A stretch of DNA of 64,000 bases from NCBI RefSeq assembly GCF_000582685.1, contig NZ_KK073768.1:2153119-2217118 (forward strand). Reading direction: 5' to 3'. The position numbers were made by a program, and so were the translations under genes. A model generated the notes under the pieces. The model was not told the origin of the DNA. It ran no database searches and saw nothing but the letters and a program-made list of their open reading frames with translations. Below, piece by piece: positions 10,419 through 19,803 of this stretch. Origin of the DNA: [Scytonema hofmanni] UTEX 2349 (GTDB taxonomy: Bacteria > Cyanobacteriota > Cyanobacteriia > Cyanobacteriales > Nostocaceae). The stretch's first letter is position 1. Every line of letters starts with the position of its first letter.

Positions 10419-11123
10419 ATGGTTAGAGAGTACTCACCCCAAACACAATCCAATTCGTCCCAGAGACATCTGCCTCCGCTTGAAAGTGGCGATCGCCTAA
10501 CTCGTCCTGAATTTGAGCGACGTTATGCAGCTGCACCCCATATCAAGAAAGCAGAACTGATTGAAGGAATCGTTTACGTGGCATCTCCCTTAAGACATGA
10601 GCAACATGGCAAACCCCACAGTCGAATCATAACTTGGTTAGGAGTCTACCAATCACTAACTCCCGGTGTTGACTTGAGCGTTGAACCGACAGTCAGACTA
10701 GATTTAGATAACGAACCTCAGCCAGATGCAGTGCTGTTTATTGAACCAAACGCAGGCGGACAAACCCGTTTGAGCAGCGACGGTTACATTGAAGGATCTC
10801 CCGAATTGATTGTTGAAATTGCAGCGAGTAGTGTTGCGATTGATACAGGCAGTAAAAAGCAGGTTTATCGCCGTAATGGGGTGTTGGAGTACGTAATCTG
10901 GCAATCCTACGAGAATCAAATTGAATGGTTTTGCCTAACAGATGGCGATTATCGATTGCTATCTCCCGGTACAGATGGAATTATTCGCTCTCAGGTGTTT
11001 CCGGGTTTGTGGTTGGCAGTGGAGGCGCTGTTAAATAATCAGATGGTGCGAGTGTTGGAGGTGGTGCAAGCAGGATTGAAGTCACCAGAACATACTGCGT
11101 TTGTACAGCAGTTGAAGAAATAG
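10419..11123 (+). CDS. Uma2 family (DUF820) putative endonuclease
   Basis: A 234-aa protein of the Uma2/DUF820 family, a PD-(D/E)XK nuclease-like fold strongly expanded in cyanobacteria. Visible landmarks are the entry RLTRPEFERRYAAAPHIKKA, ELIEGIVYVASPLRHEQHG, the Asp in QPDAVLFIEP, and the ELIVEIAASS...KKQVYRRNGV core with Glu and Lys. ATG 10419 was chosen because an AAGG lies 8 bp upstream; a TTG at 10377 would add 14 residues but has no ribosome-binding site. Cellular role is unknown. A second, divergent Uma2 gene lies at 47087-47665. Confidence 0.85.
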   Translation: MVREYSPQTQSNSSQRHLPPLESGDRLTRPEFERRYAAAPHIKKAELIEGIVYVASPLRHEQHGKPHSRIITWLGVYQSLTPGVDLSVEPTVRLDLDNEPQPDAVLFIEPNAGGQTRLSSDGYIEGSPELIVEIAASSVAIDTGSKKQVYRRNGVLEYVIWQSYENQIEWFCLTDGDYRLLSPGTDGIIRSQVFPGLWLAVEALLNNQMVRVLEVVQAGLKSPEHTAFVQQLKK

Positions 11124-11190
11124 GAATAAGCAATACTAATGATAAACCTTCTGCCTCCAGCAAAGCTGCCTTGTGCTATATAGCCACACT

Positions 11191-11223
11191 CAAAAAAAAA
11201 GGGAATGGTAAATACCATCCCCC
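11191..11223 (-). terminator. Rho-independent terminator after ftsH
   Basis: On the minus strand GGGGATGGTA and TACCATTCCC form a hairpin with a short TT loop, followed by nine T residues. It lies about 70 bp past the ftsH stop. Confidence 0.85.
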
Positions 11224-11292
11224 TAACAACGTTCGCTGAAAGCACGTATGACTACAGTTGCTTCAAATCCAATTCCGGAAATGCTGGATACA

Positions 11293-13179
11293 TTACAACT
11301 GAGGTGCGTACTGTTGCTTTTCAGGTACTTCAGTGTATTCAGCTAGAATCTGACGGAATTCTTCGCCATCAATAGTTTCCTTTTCGATGAGCAAATCCAC
11401 CAAGCGATCGGTGACGGTGCGATTTTCGCGAATCAATCGCTTTGCTAAGTCATAACACTGCTCGACAATTTCCCGAACTTGGGAATCGATGCGACGAGCG
11501 ATCGCTTCGGAATATTCAGATCGCGTCGTCCAATCACGACCCAAGAATACTTCTCCTTGCTGACTTTCCAAAGACAGCGGACCCAAGTCAGACATCCCGA
11601 AACGTGTTACCATTTGTCGTGCCATTCCTGACAACTGTTGCAAATCTCCACCCGCACCAGTAGTCACTTCCGCATGACCAAAAATCACATCTTCAGCTGC
11701 GCGACCACCCAAAGCACCAGTAATTCTTGCTTTCAACTGAGAGCGGGAAATTAAGCCTTGTTCTTCGTTGGGAGTAAACCAAGTTAAACCCTGCGCTTGT
11801 CCCCGTGGAATGAGGGTAACTTTTTGTACTGGGTCATGGTCTTTAAGCAACGTCCCGACCAAAGCGTGTCCGATTTCGTGGTAAGCAATCAAGCGTTTGC
11901 TCTTACTATCTACCAAAGGAGTACCTTCCATCCCCGCAACAACGCGATCAACTGCGTCATCAACTTCTGCCAGAGTCATACCTTCTTTACGGCGTCTGGC
12001 GGTGAGAATAGCTGCTTCGTTGAGTAAGTTAGCTAAATCAGCACCAGTGAAACCAGGAGTACGGCGAGCGATCGCTTCTAAAGATACACTCTTATCTAGT
12101 TTCTTATTCCGGGCGTGAACTTGCAAGATTTCCAAGCGTCCTTTGATATCCGGTGGATCAACAGTTACTTGTCTGTCAAAGCGTCCGGGACGCAATAATG
12201 CTGCGTCTAATACATCAGGACGGTTGGTAGCCGCAATAATAATGATGCCAGTGTTACCTTCAAAACCATCCATCTCCGTGAGGAGTTGGTTTAGGGTTTG
12301 CTCTCTTTCATCGTTACCGCCACCGATACCAGCACCGCGCTGTCTACCTACGGCATCAATTTCATCGATAAAAATGATACAAGGAGCGTTGTCTTTCGCT
12401 TTCTTGAACAAATCGCGCACGCGAGACGCACCGACACCAACGAACATTTCTACGAATTCCGAACCGGAAATACTAAAGAAAGGTACACCAGCTTCGCCAG
12501 CGATCGCTTTTGCTAGTAAAGTTTTACCAGTTCCCGGAGGTCCAACTAACAGCACTCCTTTGGGAATACGTGCACCTACAGCAGTAAATTTTTCTGGTTG
12601 TTTCAGGAAGGTGACAACTTCTTGCAGTTCTTCTTTAGCTTCTTCGATGCCTGCTACGTCGTCAAATTTGACTCCTGTTTTTGCCTCCATTTGAAAGCGA
12701 GCTTTAGACTTGCCAAAATTCATCGCTTGTCCAGGACCACCAGGAAGGTTGCTAGAGCGTCGGAACAAAAAGAACAATCCAGTAATCAATAGAATTGGAA
12801 AAATCAGATTACCTAAAAGTCCCCAGATAGCTCCATCATTCCGCATCGGGTGAGCATCAAAACTAATTCCTTTGGTTTTCAGCTTAGAAATTAGCTCAGG
12901 AGCGCTCATCGGCAAGTCTACCCGCACTCGTTGGACGCGATTATCGAGTTCTGGATCGACCGCTTCGACAATTGCTGTCCTACCACCTTCATAAAGATCC
13001 ACGCTTGTGACTCGATCTGCATCCAAGTATTCCAGAAACCGACCATAGGTCATGCGGGTACTAGCTGTGTTTTTAGTCATGTCCGCAGGAGAGCCAGCAA
13101 ACGCTCCTTGCCAGAAGAAAAAGCCAATTACCAAAGCAGGCAATGTCCAGAGTACTAGGACTCTCCAAGAGAATTTCAT
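11293..13179 (-). CDS. ftsH: ATP-dependent zinc metalloprotease FtsH (FtsH2 type)
   Basis: A membrane-bound AAA+ protease of 628 aa. Membrane helices lie at about residues 6-28 and 117-140, with a thylakoid-lumen or periplasmic segment between them. The AAA module has Walker A GPPGTGKT (213-220), Walker B IIFIDEIDA (about 268-276) and the second region of homology with arginine fingers (RPGRFDRQV). The zinc site HEIGH is at 434-438. The N-terminus MKFSWRVLVLWTLPALVIGF resembles cyanobacterial FtsH2 (slr0228 type), which degrades damaged photosystem II D1 protein. The paralog assignment is by recall. It ends at a clear terminator. Confidence 0.95.
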   Translation of the reverse strand: MKFSWRVLVLWTLPALVIGFFFWQGAFAGSPADMTKNTASTRMTYGRFLEYLDADRVTSVDLYEGGRTAIVEAVDPELDNRVQRVRVDLPMSAPELISKLKTKGISFDAHPMRNDGAIWGLLGNLIFPILLITGLFFLFRRSSNLPGGPGQAMNFGKSKARFQMEAKTGVKFDDVAGIEEAKEELQEVVTFLKQPEKFTAVGARIPKGVLLVGPPGTGKTLLAKAIAGEAGVPFFSISGSEFVEMFVGVGASRVRDLFKKAKDNAPCIIFIDEIDAVGRQRGAGIGGGNDEREQTLNQLLTEMDGFEGNTGIIIIAATNRPDVLDAALLRPGRFDRQVTVDPPDIKGRLEILQVHARNKKLDKSVSLEAIARRTPGFTGADLANLLNEAAILTARRRKEGMTLAEVDDAVDRVVAGMEGTPLVDSKSKRLIAYHEIGHALVGTLLKDHDPVQKVTLIPRGQAQGLTWFTPNEEQGLISRSQLKARITGALGGRAAEDVIFGHAEVTTGAGGDLQQLSGMARQMVTRFGMSDLGPLSLESQQGEVFLGRDWTTRSEYSEAIARRIDSQVREIVEQCYDLAKRLIRENRTVTDRLVDLLIEKETIDGEEFRQILAEYTEVPEKQQYAPQL

Positions 13180-13732
13180 TTTAATTTGCCTCTAGATGCC
13201 AATACAATTAACCAGTAGTAACTGATGGTGCTGACAAGTTCCGGCTGAAGTGCGAAGTATGAAGTATAATTTTGCGGCTCGAACCGAAGCATACTACTTT
13301 ATCCTTCATCGTTCATCCTTTTTTTGCTTACCCTGTCACTACGCTGTGAAACGGATGTTTATAAATCCATTTTGTTTAATCTGATGTTTTACATGCATCC
13401 TCATAGAGCTATTGAAGCGCTACGGCAAATCCATAACATCATTAAGAATCTTAATTAAATTTAACTTAATTCTAATACAATCCACCAAAAAAGAAACTGA
13501 GTAAGTCGGGAATGGAGAATTTTCTCTAATCGATAATCTAGCTAAATATACTTATAACCGAACAAACATGACGTTAATCAGATACTAAATTACCACTAAA
13601 GTAACGGTATGTTTTCTTACTTTACTCACTACTGTGCATTCGCTTCCATTTATACGATTAAGGCATGAGACATCAAGCCACATAAAAGTTTGCTGGCTCA
13701 ACCGAAAATAATTGAGTAAAGGAGATTTCGTG
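13180..13732. other. Intergenic region upstream of ftsH
   Basis: About 550 bp, A/T rich, between divergent ftsH and the small exported-protein gene. Near 13250-13320 there is a short repeat-like patch (GAAGTATGAAGTATAA and its near inverse). No ORF, RNA or convincing promoter could be defined; both flanking promoters must lie here. Confidence 0.5.
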
Positions 13733-13963
13733 ATGAAACGGATTATCGCTGGCATAATAGTTGCTCTACCATTAGCTATTGCCTCCATACCAACATCGGC
13801 ATCAGCACTAGAGGTCATCGTCAACCCTCGTGTTCACGCATCTCAAGGCAGACCAGTATACGTTGCGCGAGGTAGGCAGCAGCGTCGGGTGTATATTCCT
13901 GGACATTGGGAGAGAACACGTCAGGGTCGAAGATGGGTTCGTGCTCACTATGAATACAGGTAA
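13733..13963 (+). CDS. Small exported protein with GHW motif
   Basis: A 76-aa protein. The ATG at 13733 was chosen because AAAGGAG lies 8 bp upstream; an in-frame ATG at 13712 lacks such a site. Residues 1-26 are a signal peptide (KRIIAGIIVALPLAIASIPT then SASA). The mature part is short, basic and Arg-rich. Its motif VYIPGHWERTRQGRRWVRAH resembles the W/YxPGHW repeats of small cell-envelope proteins. Location would be periplasmic or outer envelope; function is unknown. A 14-bp hairpin lies just beyond the stop. Confidence 0.75.
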   Translation: MKRIIAGIIVALPLAIASIPTSASALEVIVNPRVHASQGRPVYVARGRQQRRVYIPGHWERTRQGRRWVRAHYEYR

Positions 13964-13975
13964 CACTTAAAACTG

Positions 13976-14007
13976 CTTTTCAAGGCAATAAAAATTGCCT
14001 TGAAAAG
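13976..14007. terminator. Bidirectional hairpin between convergent genes
   Basis: A perfect 14-bp stem CTTTTCAAGGCAAT/ATTGCCTTGAAAAG with an AAAA loop lies between the genes ending at 13963 (+) and 14031 (-). The T tract is weak on both strands, so termination is inferred mainly from the strong stem and position. Confidence 0.65.
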
Positions 14008-14030
14008 TGAGTCTTTACAAGTATTCTCAT

Positions 14031-14528
14031 TTACTTTGCTTCTGTAATCTCTAGAGTGTAAGGGAGATACCTGTTTTTGTGGTAAGAACCAATCCAAATT
14101 TTGTAAATTCCAGGAAGCCATTCGCCAACAATGCCGGGATTTTCGCCGTCAAACTCATCATTACACCAGCTGCCACCAGGTCCGATGACGATCAGTGTAG
14201 TATCTTCCGGACTGTCTACTTCTAACTTCAGGTAGTCGAATCTATTTATTAGCTCCAAGGTATGATCTGGTTCTTCATCCACAAACCCAGTACAGGGACC
14301 CGTTGCAGTTTCTGCTCTCCCAGCGACTCTTCTGGCACGTATGGAACCACCACTCATACCTCGAACTACCAAGGGGTCTGGGGAAAACTTGCCGCCAACA
14401 CGAATATCTCCAAATATGGGTGGTGGCACTTCTTGAGCATAAGCAACAGTATTAATTGCTGATGCCACTAAAAGCGTAACTATCGTGAACGATAATTTTA
14501 TCCCTCTATTTAGTAATGTTTTCGGCAT
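14031..14528 (-). CDS. Exported hypothetical protein
   Basis: A 165-aa protein with a signal peptide (about residues 1-31, ending AYAQ). The mature domain is rich in Gly, Pro and Asp. Features such as DHTLELINRFDYLKLEVDSP, TTLIVIGPGG and LPGIYKIWIGSYH suggest a small beta-sandwich like bacterial pre-peptidase C-terminal domains. Two Cys residues (in TGPCTG and SWCNDE) could form a disulfide. I recall similar exported proteins in other cyanobacteria but no function. It is convergent with the small GHW gene. Confidence 0.7.
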   Translation of the reverse strand: MPKTLLNRGIKLSFTIVTLLVASAINTVAYAQEVPPPIFGDIRVGGKFSPDPLVVRGMSGGSIRARRVAGRAETATGPCTGFVDEEPDHTLELINRFDYLKLEVDSPEDTTLIVIGPGGSWCNDEFDGENPGIVGEWLPGIYKIWIGSYHKNRYLPYTLEITEAK

Positions 14529-14694
14529 TTTATTTACAGGATTTTTCTAAGTGTTTTTTAAGACACTAATTTTACACATCAAGTTCCCAAGACGCGAGGA
14601 ATTGACTACTGAATTTCAGGAGAACACAAACTTTTATCCTGCATAGCGATCGCTAAAAAATAATTACCTAGTTGCACCCATTATGCAATCAATC

Positions 14695-14724
14695 GTAGAG
14701 ACGTTCCGGACGGAACGTCTTTAC
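14695..14724. repeat. Dispersed GTAGAGACG palindrome
   Basis: GTAGAGACGTTCC is followed by GGAC and then GGAACGTCTTTAC, a near-perfect hairpin. It belongs to the same repeat class as the array at 59241-59430 and the hairpins at 35542-35570 and 48796-48823. Confidence 0.7.
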
Positions 14725-14733
14725 AAGTAATGG

Positions 14734-16176
14734 CTAATTACTTTTTGCGATCGCCTCAATCAAGCGCGGCTTATCTAAATTAATCTGATTAAGTAGTAAC
14801 CACGATTGAATTAAGTCCGGACCGTGAACATCTCCAGTTAAAGCGGCACGGAGACTACGCATTACCAAACCTTTCTTGACATTTTGCTGTTTAACTACCT
14901 GTTTGATAATGTCTTGGGCGCTAGATTCACTCAGTTGCTGATTATCTACAGCAGCGATAATCCCCTGTAATGTAGCAGCAACACCGTCTTGCTTTAATTG
15001 AGCCACTGCCTCATCGCTAAATGGTACTGTTTGGGTGAAAAACAGTTGGCTCATCGCTACCGCATCCGTCAAACGAGTCATGCTTGGCTGAATTAAAGTA
15101 ACTAACTGCTCTAACCAAGAACGTTCTCGTCCTTGGTCAAATTTATATCCTTCTTTCTCCCAATAGGGAATAATCAAATCTGTCAATTTATCCACTGGCA
15201 TTGAGTGAATATACTGACTGTTCAACCAATCAAGTTTCGCCCAGTCAAATTTCGCTCCTGCTTTATTCACGCGCTCAAAGCCGAATTGCTTGGCAGCTTC
15301 TTCTAAGGTGAAGATTTCCTGCGTTGAGTCTGGAGCCGACCAACCTAATAAGGTCATGTAATTGACTAAAGCTTCCGAGGTGAAGCCCATTTCCTTGAAG
15401 TCAAAGATGGAAGTAACACCATCCCGTTTGGAAAGCTTGCGCCCATCGATGTTCAAAATCAGGGGTGTGTGGGCAAATTCGGGAATTTTTGCGCCAAAGG
15501 CTTCATAAAGCAGAATTTGTTTGGCTGTGTTGGCAATGTGGTCTTCTCCTCTGATGACGTGGCTGATTTGCATATCCATGTCATCAACTACAACCGCAAA
15601 ATTGTACAGTGGCTGACCAATTCCATCTTCTGCGGCACGAGCGATGACCATATCACCGCCCAAATCGCTGCCTTGCCAGCTCATGTTTCCCCGTACCAGG
15701 TCATTCCAAACAATTTCCCGGTTGTCTTCAATTTTGAAGCGAATCACAAAGCTACGCCCTTCTGCCTCAAAAGCTGCTTGTTGAGAAGGGGTGAGGTTGC
15801 GATGACGGTTGTCGTAGCGGGGAGCCTCGTTTCTGGCTTTTTGAGCTTCTCGCAAAGCCTCTAGTTCTTCGGAGGTGGTGTAGCAGCGATAAGCCAACTG
15901 TTTATCTAGGAGGCTTTTTACTGCTTGTTTGTAGATATCCAGGCGTTGGGATTGGAAAAATGGTCCTTCATCCCAAGTTAATCCTAACCAGCGCAGTCCC
16001 TCTAGGATATTTTCAGTATATTCGGGACGCGATCGCTCGATATCTGTATCTTCAATTCTCAAAATAAATTTGCCGCCTTGGTGACGGGCAAATAACCAGT
16101 TAAATACAGCGGTTCTCGCCGTACCAATATGCAAATTCCCAGTTGGACTTGGAGCAATACGCACTCTGACAGTCAC
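14734..16176 (-). CDS. gltX: glutamyl-tRNA synthetase
   Basis: A class I synthetase that makes Glu-tRNA for translation and, in cyanobacteria, for tetrapyrrole synthesis (C5 pathway). The HIGH-type motif lies in RIAPSPTGNLHIGTARTA close to the N-terminus, and the KMSKS equivalent is KLSKRDG. The middle part has RGEDHIANTAKQILLYEAFG, and the C-terminal part is the helical anticodon-binding domain. GTG 16176 (protein VTVRVRIAP) was chosen: it gives 480 aa, the usual family length, and has AGAGAG upstream. GTG 16194 would add six residues. tRNA-Asp lies about 75 bp upstream on the same strand. Confidence 0.95.
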   Translation of the reverse strand: MTVRVRIAPSPTGNLHIGTARTAVFNWLFARHQGGKFILRIEDTDIERSRPEYTENILEGLRWLGLTWDEGPFFQSQRLDIYKQAVKSLLDKQLAYRCYTTSEELEALREAQKARNEAPRYDNRHRNLTPSQQAAFEAEGRSFVIRFKIEDNREIVWNDLVRGNMSWQGSDLGGDMVIARAAEDGIGQPLYNFAVVVDDMDMQISHVIRGEDHIANTAKQILLYEAFGAKIPEFAHTPLILNIDGRKLSKRDGVTSIFDFKEMGFTSEALVNYMTLLGWSAPDSTQEIFTLEEAAKQFGFERVNKAGAKFDWAKLDWLNSQYIHSMPVDKLTDLIIPYWEKEGYKFDQGRERSWLEQLVTLIQPSMTRLTDAVAMSQLFFTQTVPFSDEAVAQLKQDGVAATLQGIIAAVDNQQLSESSAQDIIKQVVKQQNVKKGLVMRSLRAALTGDVHGPDLIQSWLLLNQINLDKPRLIEAIAKSN

Positions 16177-16250
16177 AGCAGATTCTCTCTTCACTAAAGC
16201 ATGATTAATGTAGCTTAGATTTTGGATTCAATCCAAACTTATTTATTTAA

Positions 16251-16324
16251 CGGGACTGACGGGGCTCGAACCCGCAACTTCCGCCGTGACAGGGCGGTGC
16301 TCTAACCAATTGAACTACAGTCCC
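16251..16324 (-). tRNA. trnD-GUC: tRNA-Asp (anticodon GTC)
   Basis: A 74-nt cloverleaf on the minus strand starting GGGACTGTAGTTCAATTGG. The anticodon stem CCGCC/GGCGG holds CTGTCAC, giving anticodon GTC. The T-arm carries GGTTCGAGCCC. The discriminator base is G, as expected for tRNA-Asp. Confidence 0.97.
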
Positions 16325-16393
16325 ACAACATTGCACTTTTCCAATTATGCTCATTCTCTGTCTGTTTGTCAAGCTTTTTTGGAAATTAGTTAT

Positions 16394-16468
16394 TTGTTGG
16401 TTGTTAGTTGTTAGTGGTTAGTTGTTAGTGGTTAGCAACCAGTCTCCTTGTCTCCTTGTCTCCTTGTC
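16394..16468. repeat. Short tandem repeats (GTTAGTT-type and CTCCTTGT)
   Basis: GTTAGT-type units repeat several times, followed by three copies of the octamer TCTCCTTG. Such short tandem repeats are typical of filamentous cyanobacterial genomes. Confidence 0.8.
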
Positions 16469-16477
16469 CCCATTACC

Positions 16478-18118
16478 TTATCTATGGCATTGGAGATGCC
16501 GCAATATATGAAATTGCATTTTTTTATACTCCTGTTTTAAGAGGTTTTTACTCAACTGGGACAAAGATGAGGGAGGTAAGCTTTGACTGTGTTCTAGCCA
16601 GGTTTTCAACATTTGCCGCTGAGTTGGATCGATGCCACTACTAATTACATTGGCGCAGGAATGGGGTGCTTCTGAAGTAAAGAAAATCAGAGGATAGCGT
16701 TCATTTTCAGCCAATGAAGACACTAATTTCTGATTTTGGGGATTTTGCATATCCAGGTAGCAGGGAAGCCACTTGGGTTCGAGTCCTTTGTTATAAAGTA
16801 CAGTCAGCCACAGCAGCATCGGATGGGGAGAGGTGACAAAAATAAATTGGTTGTAACGAGTACAAAAAGCGCGGTTGTTTATCTCTTTTTTAGACATCAT
16901 CAGCAGTAGTGCTGCGAATCCTTGTTCAACGTTGATAAGTTGAGGAAAAACAATTTCCTGAATTGGTTTGTCTTGAGGCCAAAATAGTTTCCAACAGGCT
17001 TTTTCTACTATTAAAGGTAAGCCAGAACCCAAGGGAAAAGCTGGGGAGATGGGGGAGAGGGGAGCTAGCGCGTTGGGGTTCAACACTTGGCGGTTGCCTG
17101 TACCGTGCCGCCAAAGTGTTGAACCTGAAAGGAGGTCACGAGCGTTGTAGCCACTTGCGGATAAGGAAGTGATGCTAGCGGTGTACTCTGCTTTGATTAA
17201 AGTTGCAGGCAAGGAGACCAGATAAGTGGACTGATCTAGTTTTTCTAAGATGTTTAAGACTTGGGTAATATTTTGGGGACGCTCTGAAGGTGCTTTCGCA
17301 AGACAAGCCATGATTAAATCATCAAGCTCTTTGGGTAATTTGAGGTTGGGATTAATATCGGCGATCGCTCTTGGAGTTTCAAAGTGATGTGCTTTATACC
17401 AAGCACCAAATAAGTCGGTTTCTGGTTGCCAAGGTTTTTTACCTGTAAGCATTTCATACATTGTTACACCCAGACTATAAATATCAGAGCGATTATCTAA
17501 TTTTTCTCCTTCTAATTGTTCCGGGGAACAGTAGGGCAAAGTACCATTAAATCCTCTAGTTGTGCTGGTTGTTGCCGAAGACTTTAAAAATTTAGCAATT
17601 CCAAAGTCTAAAATTTTTGCTAACTGACCTAATATCGGATCGGGTATAACTAATATATTGGCTGGTTTAATATCTTTATGAACTAGCTGATATATTTCTT
17701 CGTCAATCTTAATACCTTCATGAGCGCATTGTAAGCCTAAACAAATCTGCCGTCCAAGAGTAATAAACATCGCCAAAGGGATAGGAATTAAATCCTTTAA
17801 ACTCTTGCCGCACAGATATTCCATGACGTAAAATGGTTTGCCTTGTTCACTCACGCCATAATCATGTGCCCGGACTATATGTAAGCTTTTTTGACTTAAA
17901 ATTGCACATGTACGAGCTTCACGGGCAAAGTCCTCTTGCATCCGAGGATTTGTAACTGTTTGAGAAAGGAACTTGATGGCAACTGGTATTCCTCCTAATA
18001 AGATGTCCGAAGCTAAAAATACTTCACCCATACCTCCCTTACCAATTAGCTGCTTTATTTGATAACGATTGGCAAGCAATTCAGTCTTATTATGACAAGC
18101 AAATGCACTTTTATTCAC
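16478..18118 (-). CDS. Serine/threonine protein kinase (paralog 1)
   Basis: A 546-aa Hanks-type kinase. The N-terminal kinase domain (about 18-285) shows IGKGGMGEVFLA (Gly loop), PVAIKFL (ATP-binding Lys), VHKDIKPANIL (catalytic loop, with HKD instead of the usual HRD), LDFGIAKFL (DFG) and GTLPYCSPEQL. A linker of about 80 residues follows; part of it is encoded by a palindromic DNA insert at 17077-17125. The C-terminal domain (about 365-535) is shared with the neighbouring kinase, for example LLWLTVLYN...WLPCYLDMQN. No membrane segment is seen. It is the second gene of a tandem pair, 53 bp after the other kinase. Confidence 0.9.
   Translation of the reverse strand: MNKSAFACHNKTELLANRYQIKQLIGKGGMGEVFLASDILLGGIPVAIKFLSQTVTNPRMQEDFAREARTCAILSQKSLHIVRAHDYGVSEQGKPFYVMEYLCGKSLKDLIPIPLAMFITLGRQICLGLQCAHEGIKIDEEIYQLVHKDIKPANILVIPDPILGQLAKILDFGIAKFLKSSATTSTTRGFNGTLPYCSPEQLEGEKLDNRSDIYSLGVTMYEMLTGKKPWQPETDLFGAWYKAHHFETPRAIADINPNLKLPKELDDLIMACLAKAPSERPQNITQVLNILEKLDQSTYLVSLPATLIKAEYTASITSLSASGYNARDLLSGSTLWRHGTGNRQVLNPNALAPLSPISPAFPLGSGLPLIVEKACWKLFWPQDKPIQEIVFPQLINVEQGFAALLLMMSKKEINNRAFCTRYNQFIFVTSPHPMLLWLTVLYNKGLEPKWLPCYLDMQNPQNQKLVSSLAENERYPLIFFTSEAPHSCANVISSGIDPTQRQMLKTWLEHSQSLPPSSLSQLSKNLLKQEYKKMQFHILRHLQCHR
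17077..17125. repeat. Palindromic insert inside the kinase linker
   Basis: GGTTCAACACTTGGCGG (17077-17093) and CCGCCAAAGTGTTGAACC (17108-17125) form a long hairpin with a 14-nt loop. It lies in frame in the linker of paralog 1 and is absent from paralog 2. The Leu/Pro/Ser-rich peptide it encodes looks like repeat-derived filler. Confidence 0.75.
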
Positions 18119-18171
18119 TTTTAAAACCTCTGCGCTTTCACAATTAAAAATTTAAATATTGTCTAAGTTAA

Positions 18172-19803
18172 TTATGCTATATTTTCCGGACGCAAGAAAA
18201 AGTTTATTAAATTAGAAAATATTTTTAATAGCCAAAATTTTACATTTGATTTAGTGTTTTTTTTATTTAGTGTTAAATTTAGTAAAATTTCTGGTTTAAT
18301 CTTTTCGTACTCTGCCTTGAGAATAACTTTAGCTTGATTGGAATTAATAACTTCAGAGGAATTTTCACTAAGCTCTAACCAATTTGCAAGTTGCTGACGC
18401 TGGCTAGGAGTAAGAATTAAAGTCTTGACATGAGCGCAGTTAGTTGGTTCTTCAAAAGCGAAAAATAGCAGATGATAGTAACCAGTTTCTGCTAATATTT
18501 GCACTATTTTTTGTCCTTTACTATCTTTCATATCCAAGTAATAAGACAACCACCGCGTTAAAGGCAGATTGGCATTATATAAAACTGTTGTCCACAATAT
18601 CATTGGATAGATATTCATTTTAGAAATAAAGTCAGTGCCATTTGTTTTATCTAAAAATTTGCTAATTTCTTTTTTGGGTAACATTGCCCAAAAAGTTGGC
18701 GTAGTTCCTTGAGGAGTGTGTAGTAAATGTGGAAAACCAATTATAGCAATTGGTTTATTTTTAGGCCAAACTTGGTGCAAACATTCTTTTTCTGATATTG
18801 AAGTAAGAGGAACTAATTGCACGGAAGATGAGCTTTTCAAGCTATTGCTACTATTGTCAGTTTTATCATTAAGCTGTATTTTTACCTTTTCTAAGATTGT
18901 TAAAATTTGGCTGATATTTCGTGGGCGATCGCTCGCTTCTTTTGCTAAACAACTTATTACCAATTGTTCTAATTTTTGAGGAATTTTGATTTGAGGATTC
19001 ACTTCCTCAAAGGTTGGTGGTATTTGAAAGCGATGAGCCTGATACCAAGTGCCAAAGGATTGGCTTGTTGTGTAAAATGGATGCTTCCCTGTTAGCATCT
19101 CAAACATCAACACTCCTAAACTGTAAATATCAGAACGCATATCTAGCAGTTTACGTCCTTCTATATGTTCTGGAGAACAGTAAGGTAAACTGCCAATAAA
19201 AGAATCTGTAAGTGTCATACCAGCACGTTCTGTTAAAAACTTAGCGATACCAAAATCAAGGATTTTTACTATTGCTCCAACTTTGACATCTTCAACGATA
19301 AATATGTTTTCTGGTTTAATATCTCGGTGAACAACTGGATAAATCTCTCCTTTGAGGCTGATACCTTGATGAGCGCACTGTAACCCTAAACAAATCTGAT
19401 GAGAAAAATCTAAAAATTGCGGTAGGGTTAATGTTTCGTTTTTTAAAAAATTTTTTAAATTTTTACCTGGAAGATATTCCATTACACAGAAAGGAATTTT
19501 TTCTTCGGTAATTCCGTAACTCAATACTCGGACAATATGTTTGCTTTTGCGACCTAATTGAGCTCCAATAAAAATTTCTCTAACAAAGCGCTGGGACATT
19601 TGCTGATTTACCAGACTCAACGAGAGGATTTTAATTGCAACTGCCATCCCATTTTTTGCAGCGTCTTCTGCTAGGTAAACTTTACCCATACCTCCTTTGC
19701 CAATTAAATCTCTAATTAAATATCGATTATTTAAAAATTTCCCTATATAAATATCTAATTCTTTTTTTGGCGTTCCCATGCTATTAATTTTATTGGCTAC
19801 CAT
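18172..19803 (-). CDS. Serine/threonine protein kinase (paralog 2)
   Basis: A 543-aa Hanks-type kinase, closely related to the downstream gene along its whole length, so the pair arose by tandem duplication. Motifs: IGKGGMGKVYLAEDA, AVAIKIL, VHRDIKPENIF (canonical HRD), LDFGIAKFL and GSLPYCSPEHIEGRKL. The C-terminal domain shared by the pair begins around CLHQVWPKNKPIAIIGFPHL and includes MILWTTVLYN and WLSYYLDMKD; I do not recognise it. The C-terminus ends in basic and hydrophobic residues (NVKFWLLKIFSNLINFFLRP) that could touch a membrane. The start ATG at 19803 gives MVANKINSMG. Confidence 0.9.
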   Translation of the reverse strand: MVANKINSMGTPKKELDIYIGKFLNNRYLIRDLIGKGGMGKVYLAEDAAKNGMAVAIKILSLSLVNQQMSQRFVREIFIGAQLGRKSKHIVRVLSYGITEEKIPFCVMEYLPGKNLKNFLKNETLTLPQFLDFSHQICLGLQCAHQGISLKGEIYPVVHRDIKPENIFIVEDVKVGAIVKILDFGIAKFLTERAGMTLTDSFIGSLPYCSPEHIEGRKLLDMRSDIYSLGVLMFEMLTGKHPFYTTSQSFGTWYQAHRFQIPPTFEEVNPQIKIPQKLEQLVISCLAKEASDRPRNISQILTILEKVKIQLNDKTDNSSNSLKSSSSVQLVPLTSISEKECLHQVWPKNKPIAIIGFPHLLHTPQGTTPTFWAMLPKKEISKFLDKTNGTDFISKMNIYPMILWTTVLYNANLPLTRWLSYYLDMKDSKGQKIVQILAETGYYHLLFFAFEEPTNCAHVKTLILTPSQRQQLANWLELSENSSEVINSNQAKVILKAEYEKIKPEILLNLTLNKKNTKSNVKFWLLKIFSNLINFFLRPENIA

